Shown: positions 7,574 through 16,345 of the stretch, piece by piece | Position numbering within the stretch: position 1 is the first letter of the stretch | Layout: each line of letters starts with the position of its first letter | Assembly (NCBI GenBank): GCA_045615345.1 | Contig: JAZLER010000027.1 | Location: 1-24,305 of the forward strand | DNA: 24,305 nucleotides | DNA from: Fumia sp045615345 | GTDB taxonomy: Bacteria; Bacillota; Clostridia; Oscillospirales; Ruminococcaceae | Direction of reading: 5' to 3' | Translations under genes and position numbers: made by a program | Notes under the pieces: model-generated | The model's database searches: none | Told to the model about the DNA's origin: nothing | The model's input: the letters and a program-made list of their open reading frames with translations, nothing else

Positions 7574-10336
7574 ATGACAGATGTAGTAATCCGCGCAAAG
7601 GCAAAAGAATTTTCAGAATACTGGAAAGACAGAGGATATGAAAAGGGCGAAAGTCAGCCTTTCTGGATATCCTTGCTTCGTGATGTATTGGGCGTTGAAT
7701 CACCTGAACATTTTATAAATTTTGAAGAACAGGTACACCTTGACCATACGAGCTTTATCGACGGGCATATCCCGTCTACTCACGTTCTTATCGAGCAGAA
7801 AAGCAAAGGCAAAAATTTAAAACAACCTATAAAACAGTCTGACGGAAGTCTGCTTACTCCGTTCCAACAGGCTCAGCGTTATTCTGCGGTTTTGCCATAT
7901 TCCGAAAGGCCAAGATGGATTGTCACCTGTAACTTTGAGGAGTTTTTGATTTACGATATGGAAAAACCGAACAGTGAGCCTGAGCAGATTTTCCTTAAAG
8001 ATTTACAGAAAGAATATTACCGCTTAAAATTCCTGGTTGACACAGGGGACGATAATATCCGCCGTGAAACCGAAGTCTCTATTCAGGCAGGTAAAATTGT
8101 TGGTATTATGTACGATGAGATTTTAAAACAGTACCATAACCCCGAAAGCGAAGAAACACTTAAAAGTTTAAACAAACTTATTGTAAGGCTTGTTTTCTGT
8201 CTTTATGCAGAAGATGCAGGAATTTTTGGCAGTCATAATAAATTCCATAACTATATAAATTCTTTTCCTGCCAAGGATATGAGAAAGGCTGTTATCGAGC
8301 TTTTCAGAATTTTAAACACAAAACCCGAAGACCGTGACGAGTATGAGGACGAGCTTTTAAACTCCTTCCCATATGTAAACGGTGGACTTTTTGCGGACGA
8401 AAATATCGAAATTCCTCAGATGAACGATACTATCCGTGATTTGCTCCTTAAAAAGGCAAGTGAGGATTTCGACTGGTCGGCAATAAGCCCCACCATTTTC
8501 GGCGCGGTTTTTGAAAGCACATTGAACCCCGAAACAAGACGTTCGGGAGGTATGCATTATACCTCTATTGAAAATATTCATAAGGTTATAGACCCGCTTT
8601 TTCTTAATGAATTAAAAGAAGAACTTGACGCTATCAGGGATATAAAAGTAACAAAGCAAAGGGAAGTTAAGGTAAACGAGTTTATCTCTAAAATTTCTTC
8701 TCTTAATTTCCTTGACCCTGCCTGCGGTAGTGGTAACTTTTTAACAGAAACTTATATTTCCTTACGCCGTCTTGAAAACGAGGCTTTGAAAGTTATAACA
8801 GAGGACCAGATTTTGCTTGATGTCAAAAAGCTTATCAAGGTTTCTATCGGTCAGTTTTATGGTATCGAGATTAACGATTTCGCAGTAACTGTTGCAAAAA
8901 CTGCCCTTTGGATTGCGGAATCCCAGATGATGAAGGAAACAGAAGATATTGTTCACTTAAACCTCGATTTTCTCCCCCTTAAATCCTACGCCAATATTGT
9001 AGAGGGTAACGCTTTGCGTATTGACTGGGAAACAGTAGTGCCTAAAGAAAAACTTAACTACATAATGGGTAATCCACCGTTTGTGGGGTATTCCCACCAA
9101 ACAAAAGAACAGAAAAATGAACTTTTAAATGTTTTACAGATTAATGGTAGACCAATTAAAAATGCAGGTAAACTTGATTATGTGGCAGGGTGGTATTATA
9201 AGGCTGCAGAATACATATATGATACACAAATAAAATGTGCATTTGTATCAACAAACTCAATTGTACAAGGCGAACAGCCTGAAGCTATATGGAAACCTTT
9301 GTTGGCTGAATATACACTATTTATAAATTTTGCACATCAACCATTTAAATGGAAAAGTGAATCAATTGGACAAGCGACAGTGCATTGTGTTATAATTGGA
9401 TTTTCTTCTGTTAATATTGGTTTTTGTTATTTGTATTCTCAAAACTTGAAGAAAAAAGTTGATAAGATTAATCCTTACTTATTAGCATTTGATAATGTAT
9501 TTATAGAAAAAAGGACAAAACCTTTATGCGATGTGCCTGAAATGATGAATGGAAACAGACCAACTGATGATGGTAATTTGTCGTTATCAGAGGAGGAGTA
9601 TAGCATACATTATTCGAATGCTCCACGATATATTAAACCTTTTGTAGGTTCTAAGGAGTACTTGTACAAGCAGAAAAGATTTTGTTTTTGGATAGAAAAT
9701 TGTGATTTAGAAGTGGTGAAAAATGATAAGTTTGCAATGGGAAGATTTACTATGTGTAAAGAGTTTCGTGAAAAAAGTACAAAAGAGGGAACTAGAAAAT
9801 GTGCTAATACACCGTACCTGTTTCAAGAAATAAGACAGCCTGATGATAATTTTGTAGTTTTACCTGTTACAACTTCTGAACAACGTAAATATATTCCCAT
9901 TGGATATATGGATAAAGATACAATATGCAGTAACGCACTTATGATACTTCCAAAGGCAAATATTTATCATTTTGGGGTATTAATATCTAATGTGCATATG
10001 GCATGGATGCGTGCTTTTACGGGAAGATTAGAAATGAGATATCAGTATTCTGCATCCGTTGTATACAATAATTTTCCGTGGCCTAATCCAACTGAAGAAC
10101 AGAAATCTAAAATTGAAAAAACAGCTCAAGCAATTTTAGATGCGAGAAAAATATATTCGGCATGCTCTTTATCGGATTTGTACGGCGATAAAATGTGGCT
10201 ATATCCTGAATTGTTAAAAGCACATCAGCAAAATGACCGCGCAGTATGGGAAGCCTACGGCAAGGCATGGGATATCACATCCGAAAGCGACTGCGTTGCC
10301 CATTTAATGAAGATGTATCAGGAGTTGACGGAGTAA
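7574..10336 (+). CDS. MmeI-like restriction-modification enzyme (type IIL/IIG), nuclease and adenine methyltransferase in one chain
   Basis: The 920-residue protein follows the MmeI plan closely; MmeI is about the same length. An N-terminal PD-(D/E)xK-type nuclease shows Asp63-x10-Glu74-x-Lys76 in VLIEQKSKGK. A helical linker follows (LIVRLVFCLYAEDAGIF; FPYVNGGLF), then a gamma-class adenine methyltransferase with DPACGSGNF (381-389) and NPPF (500-503). The C-terminal target-recognition part has GNRPTDDGN, FVGSKEYLY and the closing LEMRYQYSASVVYNNFPWP. Such enzymes need one protein for cutting and for protective N6-adenine methylation of one strand, so no separate subunits are required. The recognition site cannot be read off. 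The start follows AAAGGGG. Base composition drops sharply from about 9100 to 10190, then recovers, suggesting a swapped recognition region. It probably works in phage defence. Confidence 0.9.
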   Translation: MTDVVIRAKAKEFSEYWKDRGYEKGESQPFWISLLRDVLGVESPEHFINFEEQVHLDHTSFIDGHIPSTHVLIEQKSKGKNLKQPIKQSDGSLLTPFQQAQRYSAVLPYSERPRWIVTCNFEEFLIYDMEKPNSEPEQIFLKDLQKEYYRLKFLVDTGDDNIRRETEVSIQAGKIVGIMYDEILKQYHNPESEETLKSLNKLIVRLVFCLYAEDAGIFGSHNKFHNYINSFPAKDMRKAVIELFRILNTKPEDRDEYEDELLNSFPYVNGGLFADENIEIPQMNDTIRDLLLKKASEDFDWSAISPTIFGAVFESTLNPETRRSGGMHYTSIENIHKVIDPLFLNELKEELDAIRDIKVTKQREVKVNEFISKISSLNFLDPACGSGNFLTETYISLRRLENEALKVITEDQILLDVKKLIKVSIGQFYGIEINDFAVTVAKTALWIAESQMMKETEDIVHLNLDFLPLKSYANIVEGNALRIDWETVVPKEKLNYIMGNPPFVGYSHQTKEQKNELLNVLQINGRPIKNAGKLDYVAGWYYKAAEYIYDTQIKCAFVSTNSIVQGEQPEAIWKPLLAEYTLFINFAHQPFKWKSESIGQATVHCVIIGFSSVNIGFCYLYSQNLKKKVDKINPYLLAFDNVFIEKRTKPLCDVPEMMNGNRPTDDGNLSLSEEEYSIHYSNAPRYIKPFVGSKEYLYKQKRFCFWIENCDLEVVKNDKFAMGRFTMCKEFREKSTKEGTRKCANTPYLFQEIRQPDDNFVVLPVTTSEQRKYIPIGYMDKDTICSNALMILPKANIYHFGVLISNVHMAWMRAFTGRLEMRYQYSASVVYNNFPWPNPTEEQKSKIEKTAQAILDARKIYSACSLSDLYGDKMWLYPELLKAHQQNDRAVWEAYGKAWDITSESDCVAHLMKMYQELTE

Positions 10337-10363
10337 ATTTTGTATATTTTAGAAAGGGAAAAT

Positions 10364-11569
10364 ATGATAAATATTAATAATAAAAGTTGGGATAAACTTA
10401 AGGCAACAGATATTTCTAAATTCTTATTTGATTTAGAGGAAAACATTTTCTTTGAGTTTAAATCTGATGATGTGGACACGAAGAAATTTTCAAAAGAAGT
10501 GTCAGCTTTTTCTAATACATATGGCGGATATATTTTTATAGGTGTAAATGATGATAAAACGATAACTGGCTGTTCAAATTGGACTGAAAATAGAATTCAT
10601 ACTACCATTCGTGATTCTATAACTCCAGTCCCAAATTTTGATGTCAAAAAATTCAATTTGTGTGAAAAAACAGTTTTGGTTGTAAGGATAGAAGAAGGTA
10701 CAGTCCCCCCCTATATAACAAATCAAGGCGAAATATTTATCAGAGTTTCCTCTGGAACTTGTAAGGTTAAGAATTCTTATGAACTTTTAGAATTGTATAA
10801 TAAACACAAGGATCAGTTGCACCGAATTAAAAATAAAATTGAAATCGAACCAATTGCAGTTAGCCAAAACTCGCCAAGTAATATTTGTGCGTATCTCGAC
10901 GTAGGTTTTTCTATGGTTTCTTCTCAACAAATTGAAATGCAAAAAAGATTTTATAAAACTGATCTTAAAAAGATATCTGATTTTATTAAAACAACTTGTA
11001 AGGATTATAGTATCTCGCATATGGGGACATCATATGTTATAAGTATTGGCAGAGTTGCGATTAATGATAATGACAAACTGTTGGTTCAGGCAGGACTGCA
11101 TAATTTTATTGAGATTATGCATGATGGTAGTGTGAAATATAGAATTATTTTTAGTGCTGAACCAGGGGATAATAAATCTGATATTTCGCACGTAGGGTAT
11201 TGGATGTATAAGTTTTCACAAATATATAGTATGATTTTTGGGAAAAAAGTCGCAAAAGGCTTTATCCATGCGCACAAATACGAAAAAATAACAGTAGTAA
11301 ATCAATTTATCCCTTTTTACAAATTAACACCACAGTCTTCACAAGAAGATATAAATTCTTTTGGAAATTATTTAATTGATCACCAAAAGAATTATGGTAA
11401 TAATATAGTTATTAATAGTATTAGGTTTCCTAAAAATGATTATTTGCTAATTGATAAAAGATATTTTGATGATTATAAAATTAAATATAATAATGAAAAA
11501 CTGGTTCAACATTTATTTGTAACAAGATATTCAAATTTAGGATATATAGATGAACCTGATAACTCATAA
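10364..11569 (+). CDS. AlbA_2 / Schlafen-like putative DNA-binding protein with unrecognised C-terminal domain
   Basis: This 401-residue protein begins with an AlbA_2 (divergent AAA-4/Schlafen-like) domain: FFEFKSDD (Glu31, Lys33), AFSNTYGGYIFIGVNDD (48-64) and a conserved GEIFIRVSSGT strand near residue 120. The remaining 250 residues alternate strands and helices and match no family I know; no membrane segment is present. I chose the ATG at 10364 because AAAGGG lies just before it and the upstream in-frame TTG at 10340 has no such site. It starts 27 bases after the MmeI-like gene, probably in one transcript. It is very AT-rich (many AAA, ATA, TTA codons), unlike core genes nearby, which suggests transfer. 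A role in defence or DNA handling is inferred from the neighbour only. Confidence 0.75.
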   Translation: MININNKSWDKLKATDISKFLFDLEENIFFEFKSDDVDTKKFSKEVSAFSNTYGGYIFIGVNDDKTITGCSNWTENRIHTTIRDSITPVPNFDVKKFNLCEKTVLVVRIEEGTVPPYITNQGEIFIRVSSGTCKVKNSYELLELYNKHKDQLHRIKNKIEIEPIAVSQNSPSNICAYLDVGFSMVSSQQIEMQKRFYKTDLKKISDFIKTTCKDYSISHMGTSYVISIGRVAINDNDKLLVQAGLHNFIEIMHDGSVKYRIIFSAEPGDNKSDISHVGYWMYKFSQIYSMIFGKKVAKGFIHAHKYEKITVVNQFIPFYKLTPQSSQEDINSFGNYLIDHQKNYGNNIVINSIRFPKNDYLLIDKRYFDDYKIKYNNEKLVQHLFVTRYSNLGYIDEPDNS

Positions 11570-11599
11570 AAGGCAAGAACTTTTAAGTTCCTGCCTTTT
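11568..11599. terminator. Bidirectional terminator between the AlbA_2 gene and lysA
   Basis: AAAAGGCA-A-GAACTT and its near-perfect complement AAGTTC-C-TGCCTTTT form a long stem with one A/C mismatch, lying between two convergent genes and starting in the stop codon of the AlbA_2 gene. The T tails are short on both strands, so efficiency is uncertain. Confidence 0.65.
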
Positions 11600-11602
11600 A
11601 TA

Positions 11603-12892
11603 TTATATATCATTTCTTATAAGTTCTTCTAACTGTTCGCCTTTGACGATAATTCTTGAACTGCCGTCTTTTACCATTACAACAGGGGGAGTGAGGTTTC
11701 TATTATAATGGGAAGCCATTGAATAATGGTAAGCACCCGTTGAAAAAACGGCAAGAGTATCGGCAACTTTCGGTGTGGGGAGTTTGATATTCTCGCCTAA
11801 AAGGTCACCGCTTTCGCAGCATTTTCCTGCGATGGTGAACTCGCCGTCAACTGTATCGTTTACCCTGTTTGCAAGCACCATATCATATTCAGCCTGATAC
11901 AAAGCAACCCTTGGGTTTTCGTACATACCGCCGTCAACCGACACATAGGTGCGGATATCGGGGATTTCTTTAACAGAGCCCACTGTATAAAGTGTAGTAC
12001 CTGCTTCGCCGACAATGGAACGGCCGGGTTCAATGATGATAAAGGGGCAGGGGAGAGAATATTCTTCTGCCTTTTCCTTGATAACCACAGAAACCTTTTC
12101 CATATAGTTTTCGTAAGGGATAGGGGTGTCCTCATCGGTGTATCTGATACCGAAGCCGCCGCCTAAATTAAGGTCTTTTACAGTGAAACCTGTTTCTTTT
12201 TTGATGTTTGCGAGGAACTCCATCATAACATTTGCAGTAGTTACAAAAGGTTCTGTGTCAAAAATCTGGGAACCGATGTGGCAATGAAGCCCTGCAAGGT
12301 TAATATTATCATAAGTGAGTGCTTTTTTAACAGCCTCCATGGCTTCACCTGTTTCAAGAGCAAAGCCGAATTTCGAGTCAATCTGTCCTGTCATAATAAA
12401 GGAATGGGTATGGGCATCAACACCGGGTTTGATACGGAACAGAATGTTTGCTTTTTTGCCTTCTTTTTTTGCGATTTCATTTAAAAGCTCAAGCTCAGAA
12501 AGGTTGTCCACAACAATTCTCCCAACCCCTGAAGAAAGAGCCATCAAGAGCTCACGGGGGGATTTGTTATTACCGTGGAAAACAATTTTCTCGGCAGGGA
12601 AGTTTACAGAAAGTGCTGTAAAAAGCTCACCTTCCGAAACAACATCAACGCCCAAGCCTTCACTTTCTGCAATTCGGTATATTTCCTTACAGGAAAAAGC
12701 CTTTGAAGCGTAGCAAACAAGCCCCTTGCTATCATAGTATTTGTCCATAGAGGTTTTGTAGTCACGCATAGCGTTTCTTATTTTATTTTCTTCCATCACA
12801 TAAAGGGGAGTGCCGTATTCTTTTGCAAGAAGTATGGCATCGACTCCGTCAATAAGCAAATGGTTGTCACAAACGGGGAGATTTCTGTTCAT
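11603..12892 (-). CDS. lysA: Diaminopimelate decarboxylase
   Basis: LysA decarboxylates meso-diaminopimelate to L-lysine, the last step of lysine synthesis, using pyridoxal phosphate in the cytoplasm. The 429-residue protein has the fold III PLP lysine in CYASKAF (Lys64), then HGNNKS, LHCHIGSQI, the phosphate-binding LNLGGGFGIRY, EPGRSIVGEAGTTLY, and CCESGDLLG, whose cysteine belongs to the partner active site of the dimer. The length fits the family. The start ATG follows AGGAATGACAAAAA. It is the last gene of the lon-engB-lysA transcript, 12 bases after the engB stop, an unusual partner for that pair. Confidence 0.95.
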   Translation of the reverse strand: MNRNLPVCDNHLLIDGVDAILLAKEYGTPLYVMEENKIRNAMRDYKTSMDKYYDSKGLVCYASKAFSCKEIYRIAESEGLGVDVVSEGELFTALSVNFPAEKIVFHGNNKSPRELLMALSSGVGRIVVDNLSELELLNEIAKKEGKKANILFRIKPGVDAHTHSFIMTGQIDSKFGFALETGEAMEAVKKALTYDNINLAGLHCHIGSQIFDTEPFVTTANVMMEFLANIKKETGFTVKDLNLGGGFGIRYTDEDTPIPYENYMEKVSVVIKEKAEEYSLPCPFIIIEPGRSIVGEAGTTLYTVGSVKEIPDIRTYVSVDGGMYENPRVALYQAEYDMVLANRVNDTVDGEFTIAGKCCESGDLLGENIKLPTPKVADTLAVFSTGAYHYSMASHYNRNLTPPVVMVKDGSSRIIVKGEQLEELIRNDI

Positions 12893-12904
12893 TTTTTGTC
12901 ATTC

Positions 12905-13492
12905 CTATTCTGCAATTTCTTCGATAATTTCTTTTAAAGCATCAACGCCTTCGCCTGTTTCGGAAGAAAAGGGGATAATTGTAATGTCTTCGCCACAGGG
13001 AAGCTCGGATTCAATAAGAGAAAGGCGTTTTGCGCGTTCTGATTTATTGAGTTTATCCATCTTTGTCATAACGACAATAAAGGGCTTTTCGGTTTCGATA
13101 AGGTAATCCACCATATCAACATCAAGCTTTGTAGCGGGGTGACGACTGTCAACCAACAAAACTACAAGCTCTAAGTTTCTTTCTTCGTCATTCAGGTACC
13201 CTTCAATAAGCTCAGCCCAACGGATTTTCTCGGTTTTTGCAACCTTGGCATAGCCGTAACCGGGTAAGTCAACAATGTTCACTGTATCATCAAGGTTATA
13301 GAAATTTATGGTTGCAGTTTTACCGGGGACTGCACTGACACGGGCTAAGCCTTTTCTGTTAAAAAGCTTGTTGATAAGAGAGGATTTTCCGACATTGGAC
13401 CTTCCTGCAAATGCAATCTCGATTTTCTCAGAGGTTGGAATCTGGGATAAAAGTCCGTACGATGCCGAAAAAGATACATTATGATAATTCAT
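12905..13492 (-). CDS. engB: Ribosome biogenesis GTPase YsxC/EngB
   Basis: EngB is a small essential GTPase that helps assemble the 50S ribosomal subunit. The 195-residue protein has G1 GRSNVGKS (30-37), the GKTATINFY switch, G3 DLPGYGYAKV (from 75) and G4 TKMDKL, so all GTP-binding motifs are intact. I place the start at the ATG at 13492, with AAAGGA upstream. The longer reading to 13522 starts with TTG and has no good site. With this start it overlaps the end of lon by 14 bases, so translation is probably coupled to lon. The lon-engB order is also known in Bacillus (lonA-ysxC), which supports the call. Confidence 0.94.
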   Translation of the reverse strand: MNYHNVSFSASYGLLSQIPTSEKIEIAFAGRSNVGKSSLINKLFNRKGLARVSAVPGKTATINFYNLDDTVNIVDLPGYGYAKVAKTEKIRWAELIEGYLNDEERNLELVVLLVDSRHPATKLDVDMVDYLIETEKPFIVVMTKMDKLNKSERAKRLSLIESELPCGEDITIIPFSSETGEGVDALKEIIEEIAE

Positions 13493-15896
13493 AAGTTTTC
13501 CTTTCACTGTAAGTGTTTTCAATATTCGGAATAGTAACCTGAGGTTTTGTAAGGTCGGGTTTGTGTTTTAATGCACCTTCAAGCACTTCACTGATATGAG
13601 TAACAGGGATAAAGGTTATATTTTCCTTCACAACAGAGTCAACTTCCTCTAAATCCTTTTTGTTGTCAAAGGGGATAAAGACAGTTTTAACTCCGTTTTT
13701 GTATGCTGCCATTGATTTTTCTTTAAGTCCGCCGATAGGCAGAACCTTTCCTCTCAAGGTGATTTCACCTGTCATTGCGACATCCTTTTTAACAGGAATA
13801 CCGCTAAGTGAGGAAACTAAAGATGTTACCATCGTAACGCCTGCGGAAGGTCCGTCTTTGGGTACAGCACCTTCGGGTGCGTGAATATGGATATCGTTTT
13901 CCTTATAAAAATCAGGGTTGATGCCGTAGCTTTCGGCGATACTGCGGACATAGCTTACTGCAATTTCTGCAGACTCCTTCATAACATCGCCGAGCTGACC
14001 CGTGATTTTAATCTTGCCGGTACCCTTTAACACAGCAGATTCGATTTCCATAATCTCACCGCCCACAGAAGTCCATGCAAGACCTGTTACAACGCCGATT
14101 TCATCGGTTTTTCTCAAATCGTCCTTAAGATAACGGACAATGCCCATCACTTCTTTTACGGTTTTTTCGTTAACCACAAAAGAGGTGATTTTTTCTTCGA
14201 CTATATTTTTTGCAATTTTTCTGCAGATAGAAGCAATTTCGCGTTCCAAAGTACGCACGCCTGCTTCTTTTGTGTAGCCGTCAATAATTGCATAAATGCC
14301 GTCTTTTGTGAATTTGAGCTGTTTTTTGTTAAGACCATGGCGTTTAATCTGTTTGGGAATAAGGTGATTTTTTGCAATATTAAGCTTTTCTTCCCTTGTA
14401 TAGCTTCCCATCTCGATGATTTCCATACGGTCAAAAAGCGGACGGGGGATAGAGCCAATGTCGTTTGCAGTAGTGATAAATAAAACTTCGCTCAAATCAA
14501 AAGGTACTTCAAGATAATGGTCTCTGAAAGCTACATTCTGCTCGCTGTCTAAAACTTCAAGCATAGCAGAGGAGGGGTCACCTTTATAATCGTTGCTCAT
14601 CTTGTCAATTTCGTCAAGCAAAATTAGAGGATTTTTAGTTCCTGCAAGCTTCATAGCATTCATAATGCGACCGGGCATAGAACCTAAATAGGTCTTTCTG
14701 TGACCACGGATTTCAGCTTCGTCACGGACACCGCCGAGAGAAATTCTCACATATTTGCGGTTTAACGCTTCGGCTACCGATTTCGCAACAGAGGTTTTAC
14801 CGACACCGGGAGGGCCTGCAAGACAGATAATCTGTCCTTTGATGTCGGGAGCTAATTTTCTTACAGCGATGAGCTCTAAAATTCTTTCTTTTACCTTTTT
14901 CATACCGTAATGGTCGCGGTTTAAAATACGCTCGGCACGGGTGACATCGGCGCGTTCTTTGGAAACATTATCCCAGGGCAAATCAAGACAGGTTTCGATA
15001 TAAGTTCTTATAACCTGACCTTCCTGTGACTGTATCGGAGTGCGGTAAAGGCGTTCACATTCTTTTAAGAGTTTTTCTTTTGTTTCATCAGGCATATTAA
15101 CAAAACTCTGGATTTTATCAGCGTATTCCGAGGATTCTTCCTGAGGATTTTCAGCTTCGCCAAGTTCTTCGGCGATGACTTTCATCTGCTCGCGTAGGAA
15201 ATAGTCACGCTGATTTTTGTCCATCTGGTCTTTTACCTGAGCGTAAATGTCGTGCTCCCAGGTGAGAATCGTTGCTTCGTGCTGAAGAATTTCCACAAGC
15301 ATCTGAAGTCTTGTGAAAAGCTGTTTTTCTTCTAAAAGCTCCTGCTTTTCTTCAACAGGTAAGATGATATTCTGAACAATCTTATCAAAAAGCCCTTTTG
15401 GGGTTTTCTGTGAAAGAACGCTTTCGATAATTTCTTTGGGCATCTTGGGGATAAGGTCGCAATACTGCTCAAATGAATCGGTAACAGCTCTCATCATCGC
15501 TTCTTCCACTTCGGGAGAAACTTTTGTAAGGCGTGATTCGGGGACGGGTTTTACAGTGCATTGCATAAAGGGGGAAAGTGAAGGAATGTCAATAACAGAT
15601 GCTTTGTAAACACCTTCAACCATTATGCGAAGACCGTTATTGTTGCTGTTTAAAAGCTGAACAATTCTTGCTACTACGCCTACTTTGTAGATGTCCTTTT
15701 TATCGGGGTCTTCTACCGTATAGTCTTTTTGCGCAACAAGAAAAATAAGCTGATTTACTTTCATCGCTTCTTTTATTGCAAGTATTGATTTTTCTCTGCC
15801 CACATCAAAATGCATTGTCATTTTCGGGAACATTACTATTCCGCGCATGGCAATAGTGGGAAGTGTTGTGATTTCGGGTTTATTTACAGTGCTCAT
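13479..15896 (-). CDS. lon: ATP-dependent protease Lon (La)
   Basis: Lon is a soluble hexameric AAA+ protease that degrades misfolded and regulatory proteins. The 805-residue protein has the N-terminal substrate domain beginning at TLPTIAMRGIVMFP, a coiled middle section, Walker A GPPGVGKT (361-368), Walker B PLILLDEIDKM, and the C-terminal protease with catalytic Ser684 in KDGPSAGV and Lys727 in GGLKEK. Length and motif spacing match bacterial LonA. The ATG follows AAAGGAGC. It is the first gene of lon-engB-lysA behind a good promoter. I see no CtsR or HrcA operator upstream, so stress control through those is not supported. Confidence 0.97.
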   Translation of the reverse strand: MSTVNKPEITTLPTIAMRGIVMFPKMTMHFDVGREKSILAIKEAMKVNQLIFLVAQKDYTVEDPDKKDIYKVGVVARIVQLLNSNNNGLRIMVEGVYKASVIDIPSLSPFMQCTVKPVPESRLTKVSPEVEEAMMRAVTDSFEQYCDLIPKMPKEIIESVLSQKTPKGLFDKIVQNIILPVEEKQELLEEKQLFTRLQMLVEILQHEATILTWEHDIYAQVKDQMDKNQRDYFLREQMKVIAEELGEAENPQEESSEYADKIQSFVNMPDETKEKLLKECERLYRTPIQSQEGQVIRTYIETCLDLPWDNVSKERADVTRAERILNRDHYGMKKVKERILELIAVRKLAPDIKGQIICLAGPPGVGKTSVAKSVAEALNRKYVRISLGGVRDEAEIRGHRKTYLGSMPGRIMNAMKLAGTKNPLILLDEIDKMSNDYKGDPSSAMLEVLDSEQNVAFRDHYLEVPFDLSEVLFITTANDIGSIPRPLFDRMEIIEMGSYTREEKLNIAKNHLIPKQIKRHGLNKKQLKFTKDGIYAIIDGYTKEAGVRTLEREIASICRKIAKNIVEEKITSFVVNEKTVKEVMGIVRYLKDDLRKTDEIGVVTGLAWTSVGGEIMEIESAVLKGTGKIKITGQLGDVMKESAEIAVSYVRSIAESYGINPDFYKENDIHIHAPEGAVPKDGPSAGVTMVTSLVSSLSGIPVKKDVAMTGEITLRGKVLPIGGLKEKSMAAYKNGVKTVFIPFDNKKDLEEVDSVVKENITFIPVTHISEVLEGALKHKPDLTKPQVTIPNIENTYSERKTYELS

Positions 15897-15932
15897 ATAA
15901 GCTCCTTTTCTGTTAAAAATATATACAAAATC

Positions 15933-15961
15933 ATTGTATCAAAAATCTTTTTTCTTTGCAA
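15933..15961 (-). promoter_or_regulatory. Promoter of lon-engB-lysA
   Basis: On the minus strand -35 TTGCAA (15961-15956), 17-base spacer, -10 TACAAT (15938-15933). The predicted start leaves a leader of about 30 bases ending in AAAGGAGC before the lon ATG. Confidence 0.7.
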
Positions 15962-16074
15962 TAGATAATTTGTAAACAGTTACAAGCAAAAGCTATTATT
16001 TTTGGTGCTATTTACCTAATTTTTCAAAAATGGGCAAATAAAAAAACTGCACATAATATAGAGTAGGAAAATTT

Positions 16075-16132
16075 CAGAAAAGATTAAAAGGTGACGCAAG
16101 TCTGTAAATAGCCTTTTTGCTGTGCTTTTCTG
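16075..16132 (+). other. Possible structured 5' leader of the 48-residue protein gene
   Basis: Nested pairing is visible in the transcribed sense. CAGAAAAG (16075-16082) pairs with CTTTTCTG (16125-16132). Inside it AAAAGG (16086-16091) pairs with CCTTTT (16112-16117). Inside that GAC-GCAA-GTC (16093-16102) makes a small hairpin with a GNRA-type loop. The outer and middle helices are perfect. It ends 19 bases before the ribosome binding site. Upstream, TGGGCA-17-TAATAT (16031-16059) is only a weak promoter candidate. I could not match it to a riboswitch class I know. Confidence 0.4.
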
Positions 16133-16162
16133 TTTAAATACACTAATTGGAAGGAGAAAAGT

Positions 16163-16309
16163 ATGGAAGAGAAAAATGTTATTAAAAAAAGCAGTATTTT
16201 AAGTTCTATAATTCACCCGAAACCGAGCAAGGAAGACCCTCAGGGAAGCTACACGGGTCTTCCCGTTGAAGAGGGCGAAATACCCACTCAGGATGCAGAT
16301 GATCTGTAA
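16163..16309 (+). CDS. Small 48-residue protein of unknown function
   Basis: A short reading frame with a strong ribosome binding site (GGAAGGAG, six bases before the ATG) codes 48 residues. It has a lysine-rich amphipathic start (MEEKNVIKKSSILSSIIHPK), then an acidic, proline- and glycine-rich half containing DPQGSYTG and ending QDADDL. There is no signal peptide, membrane segment or cysteine. Codon use fits the neighbouring chromosomal genes, and the frame is closed directly by a strong terminator hairpin, which together make a real gene likely. From memory I think similar short proteins ending in QDADDL occur in other Clostridia, but I could not check this. It stands alone between the divergent lon operon and the convergent isomerase operon. 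Function unknown. Confidence 0.7.
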   Translation: MEEKNVIKKSSILSSIIHPKPSKEDPQGSYTGLPVEEGEIPTQDADDL

Positions 16310-16313
16310 ACAA

Positions 16314-16341
16314 AAACACGGTGTCAGCTGACACCGTGTTT
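16314..16341. terminator. Bidirectional terminator, perfect 28-nt palindrome
   Basis: AAACACGGTGTCAG (16314-16327) is followed at once by its exact reverse complement. In the minus direction it runs into TTTTTG, so it serves the isomerase operon best; the plus direction has only a short T tail. It begins five bases after the stop of the 48-residue gene and ends four bases before the stop of the convergent isomerase gene. Confidence 0.85.
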
Positions 16342-16345
16342 AAAA

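Noticed and set aside
16031..16060. Sporulation-sigma-like -10 (CATAnnnTA) before the 48-residue gene
   Set aside because: The match is short and AT-rich, no convincing matching -35 was found, and such strings are common by chance here.
16314..16341. Perfect 28-nt palindrome as a regulator binding site
   Set aside because: It sits between two convergent stop codons and has a T run in one direction, which is explained better by a shared terminator.
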